Origin: Niallia circulans | GTDB lineage: Bacteria; Bacillota; Bacilli; Bacillales; Cytobacillaceae | Length of the DNA stretch: 64,000 nucleotides | Assembly (NCBI RefSeq): GCF_003726095.1 | Contig: NZ_CP026031.1 | Coordinates: forward strand, 620,001-684,000 | Direction: 5' to 3' | In this document: positions 25,825 through 35,359 of the stretch, piece after piece | Numbering within the stretch: position 1 is the stretch's first letter | Layout: each line of letters begins with the position of its first letter | Made by a program: the position numbers and the translations under genes | Notes under the pieces: generated by a model | Databases searched by the model: none | The model's input: the letters and a program-made list of their open reading frames with translations, nothing else | Told to the model about the DNA's origin: nothing

Positions 25825-26184
25825 ATGAGCAACTTAGCAAGAAAAATTCAGCAGGATCAATATCAACAACAAGAAGAAAAACAGTCGGTTAAAAAGGTTA
25901 TTAAACAGACTAAATCATTATTATCTCCTGGAGAGAAGATTTTAGGAATTGCCTTTGTAGCGATTATTTGTATTGGCGGCGTAAAAATTGTAAGCAACCA
26001 ATCGGAGATTTATCAAGTAAATAAAGATATTCAAGTAGCGGAAAGCTCCATTAATTCGCTTGAAAAGTCAAACAAGGAATTAGATACACAGGTCAAGGAT
26101 TTAAGCAGCTTTGAACGCTTACGCGAAGTAGCAGGGAAATTAGGTTTAGATTTTAGTAAAGATAATGTAAAGGTTGTGCATTAA
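25825..26184 (+). CDS. ftsL: Cell division protein FtsL
   Basis: A 119-residue single-pass membrane protein. An N-terminal cytoplasmic tail rich in glutamine and lysine (1-40) is followed by a membrane helix (about 38-57, 'ILGIAFVAIICIGGVKIV') and an extracellular coiled coil (60-100). FtsL forms a complex with DivIB and DivIC at the septum and helps activate the FtsW-PbpB synthase. It is three bases ahead of pbpB, so translation is coupled. ATG 25825 follows GGGAGG. Confidence 0.9.
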   Translation: MSNLARKIQQDQYQQQEEKQSVKKVIKQTKSLLSPGEKILGIAFVAIICIGGVKIVSNQSEIYQVNKDIQVAESSINSLEKSNKELDTQVKDLSSFERLREVAGKLGLDFSKDNVKVVH

Positions 26185-26187
26185 GCA

Positions 26188-28311
26188 ATGATTCGAAAAC
26201 AACCTAATATTAATTTTGGAGCAGCCATCCTTTTTATTCTCTTTTGTCTGCTCTTTTTTGTTTTAGTTATTCGGTTTGTCTATATTCAAGCGACAGGAGA
26301 AGTGTCAGGAGTAGAACTAGCTGCACAAGCAGAAAAAAAACATAACACATCTCGTGTGCTAGAGGCTTCTAGAGGAAGTATATTAGATCGCAATGGGGAC
26401 GTAATTGCGGAGGATGCAGTTTCTTATAAGCTAGTTGCTGTAACGGATAAATCATTGAGTAAGAATCTGGATAAAAAAGTTCATGTTGCAGATCCTGAAT
26501 TGACAGCTAGAGAATTAGCGAAATATATCGATTTAAAAGAATCGGAGATTTATAGAATTTTAACCAAAAAGGGCGCAAAACAAGTGGAATTTGGGGAGGC
26601 CGGAAAGGATCTTTCCTATGAGACGAAAAAGAAAATTGAAGATTTAAAGCTTCCTGGTATTCAAATTGTCGAAGGGAAGAAGCGTTTCTATCCGAATGGA
26701 ATCTTTGCTTCCCATGTTATCGGCTATTTGGAAGAGGATGATGGTAAAGAAACAGGTAGATTAGGTATTGAAGAAAGCTTAAATAAAATGCTGACAGGCA
26801 CAAATGGCAGTATGCAGTATAGTAAAGATATATGGGGTTATATTTTGCCGAACAGTAAGGATAAAATCGTGCCTGCACAAAATGGCAAGGATGTTTATTT
26901 AACACTCGATAAGAAAATTCAATCCTTTTTAGAAGATACGATGAATAAGGTGAATGCGGAATATGATCCTGTAAAAATGATTGCGATTGTAGCTAATCCG
27001 AAAACAGGGGAAATATTAGCGATGAGTCAAAGACCGTCCTTTGATCCTGAAACAAGAGAAGGTATTACAGCTTCCTGGCATAATGAAGCAATCGAAACCA
27101 ATTATGAACCAGGATCCACCATGAAAATCTTTACCTTAGCTGCAGCAGTAGAAGAAGGAGTATTCAATCCAAACGAGAAGTATCAGTCAGGCAGATATGA
27201 AGGAATAGGAGATCATAATAATGGAGCTGGTTGGGGACCTATTTCCTATTTGGAAGGTGTTCAGCGGTCTTCCAATGTAGCGTTCGCGAAACTTGCTAAG
27301 GAAAAAATCGGCTTTGAGACATTCAGAGAATATTTAACAAAATTCGGCCTTGATCAGCCAACTGGCATCGATCTGCCAAAAGAAGCAAATAGCTCGATTG
27401 TATTTAATTGGCCAATCGAAAAAATTACAACTGCTTTTGGTCAAGGTACTGCTTTAACGCCAATTCAGCAAATTCAAGCTGCAACAGCTATCGCCAATGA
27501 TGGAAAAATGGTAAAGCCGTATGTTATTGAACAGATTAAAGATCCAAATACAGGAAAAATCATTAAAAAAGGCGAGACAAAAGTTGCAGGAACACCAATT
27601 TCTGCAAAAACAGCCAAAGAAGTCCGCGATATTCTTGAAACAGTTATTACGAGTAAAAAAGGGACTGGTTACAAAAAATTCAATATTGATGGATATGATG
27701 TTGCCGGTAAAACAGGAACCGCACAAATTCCTAAAAGCGGCGGTGGGTATTTAAAAAGTAAAAATGATTACATCTTTTCTTTCTTAGGAATGGCTCCGAA
27801 GGATGATCCTGAATTAATAATGTATGTTGCTGTTCAGCAACCAAAGTTAAAGGAAACGGAAACTGGGTCTGAACCAGTCGCTGAAATTTTCACTTCAGTA
27901 ATGAAGAGCAGTCTACAGTATATGGATATAGTTCCAACAAAAGAAGTAATTTCGAAGCCAATCGAAATTCCTAATTTAAGTGGAATGACTGCAGAAGAAG
28001 CGAAGAAAATTCTGGAGGATAAAGGGCTGAATGCCGTTATTATCGGAGACGGCAAGACAGTGGAAGAACAGCTGCCAGTCAAAGGAGATACTTATCTAAA
28101 AGGCGAGAAAGTAATCTTAAAGACGGATGGGAAAGAAACAGTCCCTAATATGAAGGGCTGGTCATTACGCGATGTTTTAAAAGTAGCGGACCTCAATAAG
28201 CTGAAACTTGAAAGTTCCGGCAGTGGTTATGTGTCCTCCCAAAGTATAAAAGCAGGGTCTAAGATTAAGGAAAACGATAAGTTATCGGTTAAGTTAAAAG
28301 AACCAGAGTAA
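26188..28311 (+). CDS. pbpB: Division-specific penicillin-binding protein 2B
   Basis: A 707-residue class B transpeptidase: cytoplasmic stub, one membrane helix (about 10-33), a dimerisation domain (55-230), a transpeptidase domain (260-580) and two C-terminal PASTA domains (590-707). Active-site motifs are SxxK in 'EPGSTMKIFT' near residue 310, SSN in 'QRSSNVAFAK' near 366 and KTG in 'AGKTGTAQIP' near 508. It cross-links septal peptidoglycan together with FtsW and is essential for division. The following gene in B. subtilis is spoVD; here a NERD gene and repeat array are in between. Confidence 0.95.
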   Translation: MIRKQPNINFGAAILFILFCLLFFVLVIRFVYIQATGEVSGVELAAQAEKKHNTSRVLEASRGSILDRNGDVIAEDAVSYKLVAVTDKSLSKNLDKKVHVADPELTARELAKYIDLKESEIYRILTKKGAKQVEFGEAGKDLSYETKKKIEDLKLPGIQIVEGKKRFYPNGIFASHVIGYLEEDDGKETGRLGIEESLNKMLTGTNGSMQYSKDIWGYILPNSKDKIVPAQNGKDVYLTLDKKIQSFLEDTMNKVNAEYDPVKMIAIVANPKTGEILAMSQRPSFDPETREGITASWHNEAIETNYEPGSTMKIFTLAAAVEEGVFNPNEKYQSGRYEGIGDHNNGAGWGPISYLEGVQRSSNVAFAKLAKEKIGFETFREYLTKFGLDQPTGIDLPKEANSSIVFNWPIEKITTAFGQGTALTPIQQIQAATAIANDGKMVKPYVIEQIKDPNTGKIIKKGETKVAGTPISAKTAKEVRDILETVITSKKGTGYKKFNIDGYDVAGKTGTAQIPKSGGGYLKSKNDYIFSFLGMAPKDDPELIMYVAVQQPKLKETETGSEPVAEIFTSVMKSSLQYMDIVPTKEVISKPIEIPNLSGMTAEEAKKILEDKGLNAVIIGDGKTVEEQLPVKGDTYLKGEKVILKTDGKETVPNMKGWSLRDVLKVADLNKLKLESSGSGYVSSQSIKAGSKIKENDKLSVKLKEPE

Positions 28312-28313
28312 GA

Positions 28314-28353
28314 GAGCTTCACTACATTTTTGAGATGTAGTGAAGCTTTTTTG
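28314..28353 (+). terminator. Rho-independent terminator of pbpB
   Basis: AGCTTCACTACAT / ATGTAGTGAAGCT stem followed by six T residues. It separates the mraZ-pbpB unit from the inserted NERD gene. Confidence 0.92.
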
Positions 28354-28430
28354 TTGGAGATGGACGCGGTATTGTATACTAGAAATAAGCGGTTGTTTGT
28401 AACGTTTTAGTATAATAGGAGGGTGAAAAA

Positions 28431-29336
28431 GTGTATAAGAAAAGAAGGGAACCACTGGAATTAGCTTTATTAAAATCATTAAATAGCCGAATGGAATTAT
28501 CTGATGAATTGAAGACAAAGTATTTAAATCAAGGGAAAGGCTGGGAAGGAGAGAGGAAGTTTGATGAGCATTTAAGAGATTTAGCCCCAAATAGTATTGT
28601 ATTAAATGATTTATTATTACAATCACACCAGACGACATTTCAAATCGACTCCTTATTGATAGAAGGAGAGGCACTTCATCTCTATGAAATTAAGAACTAT
28701 GAAGGTGACTTTTATTATGAAAATGATCGATTCTATAAGAAAAACAATAAAGTAGAAATCAATAATCCTATTACTCAATTAAAACGAACAGAGTTCCTGT
28801 TAAGACAATTAATTCACCAGCTTGGTTACTCTATTACAATTATTCCACATGTTGTTTTTATAAACCCCGAATTTATCTTATATCAAGCTCCACTTCATTT
28901 GCCTTATATTTATCCCAACCAATTAAATCGTTATGTTAAATTATTAGAAAAAAATAGATCACAAGTAAAAAAACAGTATGCGCTCTTAGCTGAAAAGTTG
29001 ATCGCTCTTCATATGGAAGATTCATCTTATCGAAGAATGCCAAGTTATACCTATGAAGAACTTAAGAAAGGAATCCTTTGCGAAAAATGCAACTCACTGT
29101 TTATTTCAACAGAACGCGCAATGATCAAATGTAATGTATGTGGATATACAGAAAGCTTGGAGTTAGCAGTTTTACGAAGTGTTAAAGAATTTAAGCTGCT
29201 TTTTCCAGAAAGAAAGATAACGACAAAAGAAATATATGACTGGTGTTTGATATCGGGAGGAATGCGGAGGATTAAGAGAATATTAGATAAGCATTATAGG
29301 CTTATTGGTATACATCAGTGGGCGTATTATGAGTGA
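28431..29336 (+). CDS. NERD domain-containing protein inserted in the dcw cluster
   Basis: A 301-residue protein. Residues about 35-145 form a nuclease-related (NERD) domain: 'GKGWEGERKFDEHLRDL', then 'LLLQSHQTTFQIDSLLIEG' with the conserved QIDxLL, and 'HLYEIKNYEGDFYYEN' with ExKN, the restriction-endonuclease-like core. A C-terminal zinc ribbon (CEKC near 212, CNVC near 230) and a helical tail follow. NERD proteins are thought to be DNA nucleases or DNA-processing proteins; no substrate is established. GTG 28431 follows AGGAGGG. It has its own terminator upstream and is not part of this cluster in B. subtilis, so it is an insertion. Array B begins 7 bases after its stop. Confidence 0.85.
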   Translation: MYKKRREPLELALLKSLNSRMELSDELKTKYLNQGKGWEGERKFDEHLRDLAPNSIVLNDLLLQSHQTTFQIDSLLIEGEALHLYEIKNYEGDFYYENDRFYKKNNKVEINNPITQLKRTEFLLRQLIHQLGYSITIIPHVVFINPEFILYQAPLHLPYIYPNQLNRYVKLLEKNRSQVKKQYALLAEKLIALHMEDSSYRRMPSYTYEELKKGILCEKCNSLFISTERAMIKCNVCGYTESLELAVLRSVKEFKLLFPERKITTKEIYDWCLISGGMRRIKRILDKHYRLIGIHQWAYYE

Positions 29337-29342
29337 AAGATA

Positions 29343-30138
29343 GTTTTCACAGAAGAGATGAACGCCAAAATTAATAGAAGAAGCAGGGAAAGAGGTTTTC
29401 ATCGGGAGGATGAACGCCAAAATAATTAGAAAAAGCAAGGAAAGTAGTTTTCAACAAGGGGATGAACGCCGAAATAATTAGAAAAAGCAGGGAAAGTGGT
29501 TTTCATCGGGAGGATGAACGCCGAAATAAGCAGAAGAAGCAGGGAAAGAGGTTTTCATCGGGAGGATGAACGCCAAAATAAGCAGAAGAAGCAGGGAAAG
29601 TGGTTTTCATCGGGAGGATGAACGCCGAAATAAGCAGAAGAAGCAGGGAAAGTGGTTTTCATCGGGAGGATGAACGCCGAAATAATTAGAAGAAGCAGGG
29701 AAAGTGGTTTTCATCAAGGGGATGAACGCCGAAATAATTAGAAGAAGCAAGGAAAGTGGTTTTCATCGGGAGGATGAACGCCGAAATAATTAGAAGTAGC
29801 AAGGAAAATGATTTTCATCAAGGGGATGAACGCTAAAATAAGCAGAAGAAGCAGGGAAAGTGGTTTTCATCGGGAGGATGAACGCCAAAATAAGCAGAAG
29901 AAGCAAGGAAAGTGGTTTTCATCGGGAGGATGAACGCCGAAATAAGCAGAAGAAGCAGGGAAAGTGGTTTTCATCGGGAGGGTGAACGCCAAAATAAGCA
30001 AAAGAAGCAGGGAAAGTGGTGTTCATCAAAGAGATGAACGCCGAAATAATTAGAAGTAGCAAGGAAAATGGCTTTCATCGGGAGGGTGAAAACCACAATA
30101 ACTAGAAAAAAAACAAAAGTGGCTTTCATCAACAAAAC
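29343..30138. repeat. Array B of the 52-bp tandem repeat (15 full units plus a partial)
   Basis: GTTTTCAT-type unit starts fall at 29343, 29395, 29447, 29499, 29551, 29603, 29655, 29707, 29759, 29811, 29863, 29915, 29967, 30019 and 30071, exactly 52 bases apart, with a last partial unit at 30122 after a 51-base step. Each unit reads GGTTTTCATC, a 5-base loop, GATGAACGCC, then an AAATAA block and a GAAGAAGCAGGGAAAGT block. Loop (GGGAG or AAGGG), AAGC/AATT and GCAGGG/GCAAGG variants recombine freely among units. GATGAA to GGTGAA changes keep the stem by T-G pairing. It fills 29337-30140 of the gap before spoVD; 30141-30256 holds the spoVD leader. Confidence 0.95.
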
Positions 30139-30256
30139 ATCCCTCACACAAAAATCCCTACCTCTTTTCTAATCAACTAACCAATACTCTCCGTTCTATT
30201 CCGATTCGTACAAGCATATATTTCAATTGAGCTAGTATAAAGGAGGTTCCATCTGT

Positions 30257-32167
30257 ATGCGGGTTTCAAATGTAACCGTTCGGAAGCGATTGTTGATAGC
30301 GCTTGTTGCTGGGATAGTTATTTTTCTCATAATTGATACAAGATTGGCGTATGTTCAATTTTTTCTGGGGGACGAGCTTACAACAAAAGCAAAAAATTTA
30401 TGGAGTAGACAAATTGCTTTTGAGCCACAACGAGGAGAGATCTTGGATCGTAATGGAATAGCGCTTGCGACTAATGTCAGTGCGCCAACGGTTTATATAG
30501 TACCACGCCAAATTAAAGATCCAGCAGACACCGCTGAAAAGCTTGCAGAAGTATTAGAAGCAGATAAGGAATCTGTTTATAAGCAGATTATTCAAAGGGA
30601 GATGAGTGTTCGCTTAAAAGAAGGTAGGAAAATCACGCATGAAAAGGCCAAAAAAGTTCGTGCACTTGATATAGACGGTGTATATATTGGTGAAGATTCA
30701 AAGCGATCTTATCCTTTTGGAAACTATTTATCCCATGTATTAGGGTTTGCTGGTATTGATAATCAAGGGCTAATAGGTTTAGAGTTGGAATATGATGATG
30801 AGTTGAAGGGAAAGAAGGGATCTGTTCAATATTATTCGGATGCAAAAGGACAGAGAATGAATGATATGGCTGATGCCTATGAAGCGCCGGTAAATGGGAA
30901 TGATTTAGTCCTTACCATCGATACAAAAATTCAAACGATTGTAGAAAGAGAATTGGATATAGCCCAACAAACCTATGATCCTGAATCGATTATCGCACTT
31001 GCAATGAACCCGAAGACTGGCGAGGTTTTGGCGATGTCAAGTCGTCCAGGCTTTGATCCATCAGATTTTCAAAATGTGGATTCCACTGTATATAATCGTA
31101 ATTTACCGATATGGAGTTCATATGAACCAGGATCTACCTTTAAAATTATTACATTGGCAGCAGCCTTAGAAGAAGGAAAAGTAGATTTAGATAAGGATAC
31201 TTTTTATGATAAAGGGTATGCCGAAGTAGGTGGAGCAAAACTTAAATGCTGGAAGCGAGGAGGACATGGCTCGCAAACGTTTTTAGAGGTCGTTCAAAAT
31301 TCTTGTAACCCTGGTTTTGTAGAATTAGGGGAACGTCTTGGCAAAGATAAGCTGTTTCAATATATTCGTGATTTTGGATTTGGGCAAAAAACAGGAATTG
31401 ATTTACAAGGGGAATCTAAAGGGATTTTGTTTAACATGGACAGAGTAGGACCAGTGGAGCAAGCGACAACAGCATTTGGTCAAGGCGTCGCCGTAACGCC
31501 AATTCAACAAGTTACAGCATTATCTGCCGCAATTAACGGGGGCACTTTATATACTCCTTATGTAGCAAAAGAATTAATTGATCCATCTACTGGTGAAGTG
31601 GTTATGGAGAAAAAGCCTGTAGCAAAAAGAAAGGTAGTTTCTGAAGAAACATCTAAAGAAGTAAGACGGGCATTAGAAAATGTTGTGGCAAAGGGATCTG
31701 GAGGCAAGGCCTTTGTGGAAGGCTATCGAGTTGGTGGAAAAACAGGGACAGCGCAAAAAGCTTCAGGTGGAAGATATTTAGAAAATAATTATATACTATC
31801 CTTTATCGGCTTTGCACCTGCTGATGATCCTGAATTAGTCGTGTACGTGGCAGTAGATAACCCAAAAGGAACGGTGCAATTCGGTAGTGCGGTTGCTGCT
31901 CCAATTGTTGGCGCGATTATGGGAGATAGTTTGAGAGCACTTGGTGTGGAACCTCGTAAAGATCAAATTGACAAAGTATATAAATATCCGGAAAATCCAT
32001 TAATAGAAGTGCCAGACCTTGTCGGGCATACGAAAAAAGATATCAGTGAAATGTTTATTAATCTTAAAATTGATTCAAGTGGAAGCGGGGATACGGTGAT
32101 TAAGCAATCTCCAGAGCCTGGAACAAAAGTGAAGGAAGGATCAACTATTTTGGTTCAATTTAATTAA
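30257..32167 (+). CDS. spoVD: Sporulation-specific penicillin-binding protein SpoVD
   Basis: A 636-residue class B penicillin-binding protein: membrane helix (about 14-32), dimerisation domain (50-220), transpeptidase domain (250-555) and one C-terminal PASTA domain (580-636). Active-site motifs: 'EPGSTFKIITLA' near 292, 'VQNSCNPGFVELG' (SCN form) near 348 and 'GGKTGTAQKA' near 493. SpoVD makes spore cortex peptidoglycan with its SEDS partner SpoVE (37025-38124). Expected to be sigma-E controlled in the mother cell; I found no convincing sigma-E promoter in the short leader. AAAGGAGG lies ten bases before the ATG. Confidence 0.94.
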   Translation: MRVSNVTVRKRLLIALVAGIVIFLIIDTRLAYVQFFLGDELTTKAKNLWSRQIAFEPQRGEILDRNGIALATNVSAPTVYIVPRQIKDPADTAEKLAEVLEADKESVYKQIIQREMSVRLKEGRKITHEKAKKVRALDIDGVYIGEDSKRSYPFGNYLSHVLGFAGIDNQGLIGLELEYDDELKGKKGSVQYYSDAKGQRMNDMADAYEAPVNGNDLVLTIDTKIQTIVERELDIAQQTYDPESIIALAMNPKTGEVLAMSSRPGFDPSDFQNVDSTVYNRNLPIWSSYEPGSTFKIITLAAALEEGKVDLDKDTFYDKGYAEVGGAKLKCWKRGGHGSQTFLEVVQNSCNPGFVELGERLGKDKLFQYIRDFGFGQKTGIDLQGESKGILFNMDRVGPVEQATTAFGQGVAVTPIQQVTALSAAINGGTLYTPYVAKELIDPSTGEVVMEKKPVAKRKVVSEETSKEVRRALENVVAKGSGGKAFVEGYRVGGKTGTAQKASGGRYLENNYILSFIGFAPADDPELVVYVAVDNPKGTVQFGSAVAAPIVGAIMGDSLRALGVEPRKDQIDKVYKYPENPLIEVPDLVGHTKKDISEMFINLKIDSSGSGDTVIKQSPEPGTKVKEGSTILVQFN

Positions 32168-32169
32168 TT

Positions 32170-32209
32170 GGAAGAGATGCGGCAGCATAATACGTGCCGC
32201 TTCTCTTCC
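32170..32209 (+). terminator. Perfect hairpin after spoVD
   Basis: GGAAGAGATGCGGCA / TGCCGCTTCTCTTCC stem without a T-run. The rest of the 32168-32478 gap is AT-rich and probably carries a murE promoter, but no clear consensus is seen. Confidence 0.6.
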
Positions 32210-32478
32210 TCTATAAAAAAGCCTCTTGAGCCTTTTAATCCAAGAATAGAGCTCGTATGTAAATAATTAAAATTTTCCTCTATCTTAAATTATTCTTCTA
32301 ATATAAATTCTCCAACAATAAGGTACAACATAGATAAATTTTTTTTAATCATGTAAAATAAAATACGCTAAGAAAATTGTATAATCTATATGGCTGATTC
32401 ATTATTTAGTATATAATTAATATTTATGAGCAATCAAAGATTACATATAGAGCTAGAGAAAAGAGGAATCAAAAAGCG

Positions 32479-33960
32479 ATGCAATTAAAAAAACTTATTG
32501 AGAGTTTACAGCCATACACTCCTTATACCGGAGAAGATGTGGAAATAAAATCAATAGAGAATGATAATCGCAAAGTATCAGATGGCAGTCTTTTTATTTG
32601 TATAAAAGGTTATACAGTCGATGGCCATGATTTTGCCCAAAAAGCATACGAATCTGGGGCAGTCGCTGTCATAGCGGAAAGAAGTCTGTCCTTGCCTATT
32701 CCAGTGATCGTTGTAAAAGATACAAAAAGAGCTAGTAGTGTGCTTGCAGATGTATTTTATCAAAAGCCGACTCAAAAGCTTCAGCTTATTGGAATAACAG
32801 GTACAAATGGAAAGACAACAACTAGCCATTTAATAGATGCTATTTTAAAAGAGGCAAATAAAAAAACAGGAATCATCGGTACGATGTATACCAAAATCGG
32901 TGAGGAAATACAAGAAACAAAAAATACAACTCCAGAAGCTGTGACCCTGCAGAAGGTGTTTCATCAAATGGTGGAGCAAAAAGTTGATACAGCTGTTATG
33001 GAAGTATCTTCCCATGCCCTTGTAGAAGGCAGAGTATTTGGTTGTGACTATGATATTGCTGTTTTTACCAATCTAAGTCAAGATCATTTAGATTATCATG
33101 GTACGATGGAAGAATATAAAAAAGCGAAAGGGTTGCTTTTTACAAGACTAGGAAATGCCTTTTCGTCTGAAAAGCCAAAATTTGCTATTCTCAATAAAGA
33201 TGATGCAGCAGCGAATGAGTATGAAACCATTACAGCCGCTCATATTCTTACATATGGAATTGATAAAGAAGCTGATATAATGGCAAAAAATATAAAAATT
33301 ACGGCAGCAGGCACATCATTCGATTTACATACTCCGCTTGGCATACATTCTGTCCAATTAAAAATGGTTGGGAAATTTAACGTGTATAATACACTAGCAA
33401 GCATTGGTGCTGCAATCGCAAGTAATATTCCAATGGAAGTGACCATCAATGCGCTAGAAAAGGTAGCAGGAGTCGCAGGGAGATTTGAAACGGTTAATGC
33501 CGGCCAAGACTTTTCTGTGATCGTTGATTATTCACATACACCTGATAGTTTGCAAAATGCTTTGCAAACGGTAAAAGAATTTGCTAAGAATAAAATATAT
33601 GTGATCGTTGGCTGTGGGGGCGATAGAGACAAGACGAAACGTCCTTTAATGGCGAAAATTGCTTGCGAGGAAGCGAGTTATGCAATCCTAACTTCCGATA
33701 ATCCTAGAAGTGAAGATCCGCTTGCCATATTAAAAGATATGGAGGAAGGAGTTAGGGCTGAACAGAATTATACGATAATCTCTGATCGCAAAGAGGCTAT
33801 TGCCTTTGCTGTTGATCAAGCGCAGCCTGATGATGTTATTCTAATTGCAGGGAAAGGGCATGAAACGTATCAAATTATTGGTTCTAAAGTGTTGGACTTT
33901 GATGACCGTTTAGTTGCAAAAGAAGCGATAGAGGAGAGAAAAAATGACACTGTCCTATAA
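32479..33960 (+). CDS. murE: UDP-MurNAc-L-Ala-D-Glu:meso-diaminopimelate ligase
   Basis: A 493-residue Mur ligase of normal length: N-terminal UDP-binding domain (1-95), central ATPase with '[13 protein letters not shown]' near 107, and C-terminal domain (330-493). The motif 'DNPRSEDP' near 410 is the meso-diaminopimelate-specific signature, so the wall is of the DAP type as in Bacillus. It adds the third residue to the peptidoglycan stem peptide in the cytoplasm. Its 3' end overlaps the next gene by 17 bases. Confidence 0.95.
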   Translation: MQLKKLIESLQPYTPYTGEDVEIKSIENDNRKVSDGSLFICIKGYTVDGHDFAQKAYESGAVAVIAERSLSLPIPVIVVKDTKRASSVLADVFYQKPTQKLQLIGITGTNGKTTTSHLIDAILKEANKKTGIIGTMYTKIGEEIQETKNTTPEAVTLQKVFHQMVEQKVDTAVMEVSSHALVEGRVFGCDYDIAVFTNLSQDHLDYHGTMEEYKKAKGLLFTRLGNAFSSEKPKFAILNKDDAAANEYETITAAHILTYGIDKEADIMAKNIKITAAGTSFDLHTPLGIHSVQLKMVGKFNVYNTLASIGAAIASNIPMEVTINALEKVAGVAGRFETVNAGQDFSVIVDYSHTPDSLQNALQTVKEFAKNKIYVIVGCGGDRDKTKRPLMAKIACEEASYAILTSDNPRSEDPLAILKDMEEGVRAEQNYTIISDRKEAIAFAVDQAQPDDVILIAGKGHETYQIIGSKVLDFDDRLVAKEAIEERKNDTVL

Positions 33961-34384
33961 CTTAGTCCTTCAAGCTATTCCCGAAGCAAAAGGGTTTGTG
34001 AAAGAAGATTTGCTTTTTCAAACCGTGTCATTCTTAGCAGAGTGCGAACAGCCAAAAGGACTGTTTATTCCATTTTATAAAGATAGTTCTGGTGATTTGA
34101 GTGCTGCTATAACAAATGGAGCAATTGGAGCGATTTGGGAAGAGGGGATGAAACTCCCATCCTATACACCAAATCATTTTCCGATTTTTTATACAAAAGA
34201 TTTAAAGGAAGGCATATTAAAAATGAGTAAAATTTACGAGCAACAATTACAAGCACAAGAAAAAACAACTAAATTTATTTTTTTGCAAGAAAACAGTCTG
34301 AATTCCCAGATGGAAACATATGATATAGCGGTAATTAGAGAGCATGTATTAAATACAAATAATCAAATGAAAGGAGGGAATTAA
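33944..34384 (+). CDS. MurF N-terminal-domain-like protein (isolated domain)
   Basis: A 146-residue protein starting inside murE. The pattern '[34 protein letters not shown]' resembles the N-terminal substrate-recognition domain of MurF (residues 1-90 of a MurF protein). The ATP-binding GTNGKT motif and C-terminal domain are absent; the remainder is low-similarity sequence. Many Firmicutes have complete murF between murE and mraY, so this may be a vestige of an ancestral murF or a domain kept for another role. It is not expected to be a ligase. Overlap with murE and 1 base to mraY show it is in the operon. Confidence 0.75.
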   Translation: MTLSYNLVLQAIPEAKGFVKEDLLFQTVSFLAECEQPKGLFIPFYKDSSGDLSAAITNGAIGAIWEEGMKLPSYTPNHFPIFYTKDLKEGILKMSKIYEQQLQAQEKTTKFIFLQENSLNSQMETYDIAVIREHVLNTNNQMKGGN

Positions 34385-34385
34385 A

Positions 34386-35359
34386 ATGCAGGAGAAAGTT
34401 ATCTTTTTACGATTCTATTAGGCTTTTTAATAACAGTATTAATTTCTCCCTTTTTTATTCCCTTCTTGCGAAGATTAAAATTCGGACAAAGCATTAGAGA
34501 AGAAGGACCGAAGTCTCATCAGAAAAAAACGGGAACGCCAACTATGGGGGGCTTAATGATTATTTTCTCCATTGTTGTAACGACATTGGTAATGATTAAT
34601 AAATTTTCAGAGCCAACAATTAAGACGTATTTATTACTTTTAGTATTAGTCGGATTTGGATTGTTAGGCTTTTTAGATGACTTTATAAAAGTAGTGATGA
34701 AGCGTAATTTAGGATTAACTTCTAGACAAAAGCTATTAGGGCAGATAATTATTTCGCTTATTTTTTACTTTGTTTTACGCGAAAACGAATTTTCCACTGC
34801 AATTTCGATTCCTTTTGTAGATAAACCACTAGAATTAGGGTGGTTTTATGCGCTATTTATTATTTTTTGGTTAGTTGGATTTTCTAATGCGGTGAATTTA
34901 ACCGATGGCTTGGACGGATTAGTTTCTGGAACTTCTGCTGTGGCATTTGGAGCGTTTGCTGTCCTTGCATGGAGTCAATCACAGTTTGAAATTAGCATTT
35001 TCTCGGTAGCCATTGTGGGCGCAGTTTTAGGATTTTTAGTATTCAACGCCCATCCAGCAAAAGTATTTATGGGAGATACTGGTTCACTTGCCCTTGGAGG
35101 TGCTATTGCAGCGATTGCTATTTTAACAAAGACAGAAATTTTATTAATATTAATAGGTGGAGTATTTGTTATTGAGACACTTTCTGTCATTCTTCAAGTA
35201 ATATCTTTTAAATCAACAGGGAGAAGAATTTTCCGTATGAGCCCATTACATCACCATTATGAACTAGTTGGCTGGTCTGAATGGCGAGTAGTTGTCACAT
35301 TTTGGACGGTTGGATTATTATTTGCCGCTTTAGGAATTTATATTGAGGTGTGGTTATAA
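34386..35359 (+). CDS. mraY: Phospho-MurNAc-pentapeptide transferase MraY, apparent 1-base deletion near the start
   Basis: An ATG at 34386 sits at ideal distance from AAAGGAGGG, but its frame stops after 11 codons. The MraY frame continues upstream to the same place, one base out of phase ('[18 protein letters not shown]...[13 protein letters not shown]'). Adding one G to GG at 34391-34392 joins ATG-Gln-Gly-Glu to it and gives 324 residues, the normal family length with ten membrane segments. Motifs: '[19 protein letters not shown]' near 95, '[12 protein letters not shown]' near 170 and '[18 protein letters not shown]' near 285. MraY makes lipid I and is essential, so an assembly error is likelier than a broken gene. 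Fallback start TTG 34466 would lose the first membrane helix. Confidence 0.9.

Noticed and set aside
29343..30138. CRISPR array
   Set aside because: The period is strict and the whole 52-bp unit is conserved; there are no variable spacers and no cas genes nearby.
30214..30240. Sigma-E promoter just before spoVD (GCATATA...TAGTATAA)
   Set aside because: The spacing is too short and the start site would fall in the ribosome-binding site.
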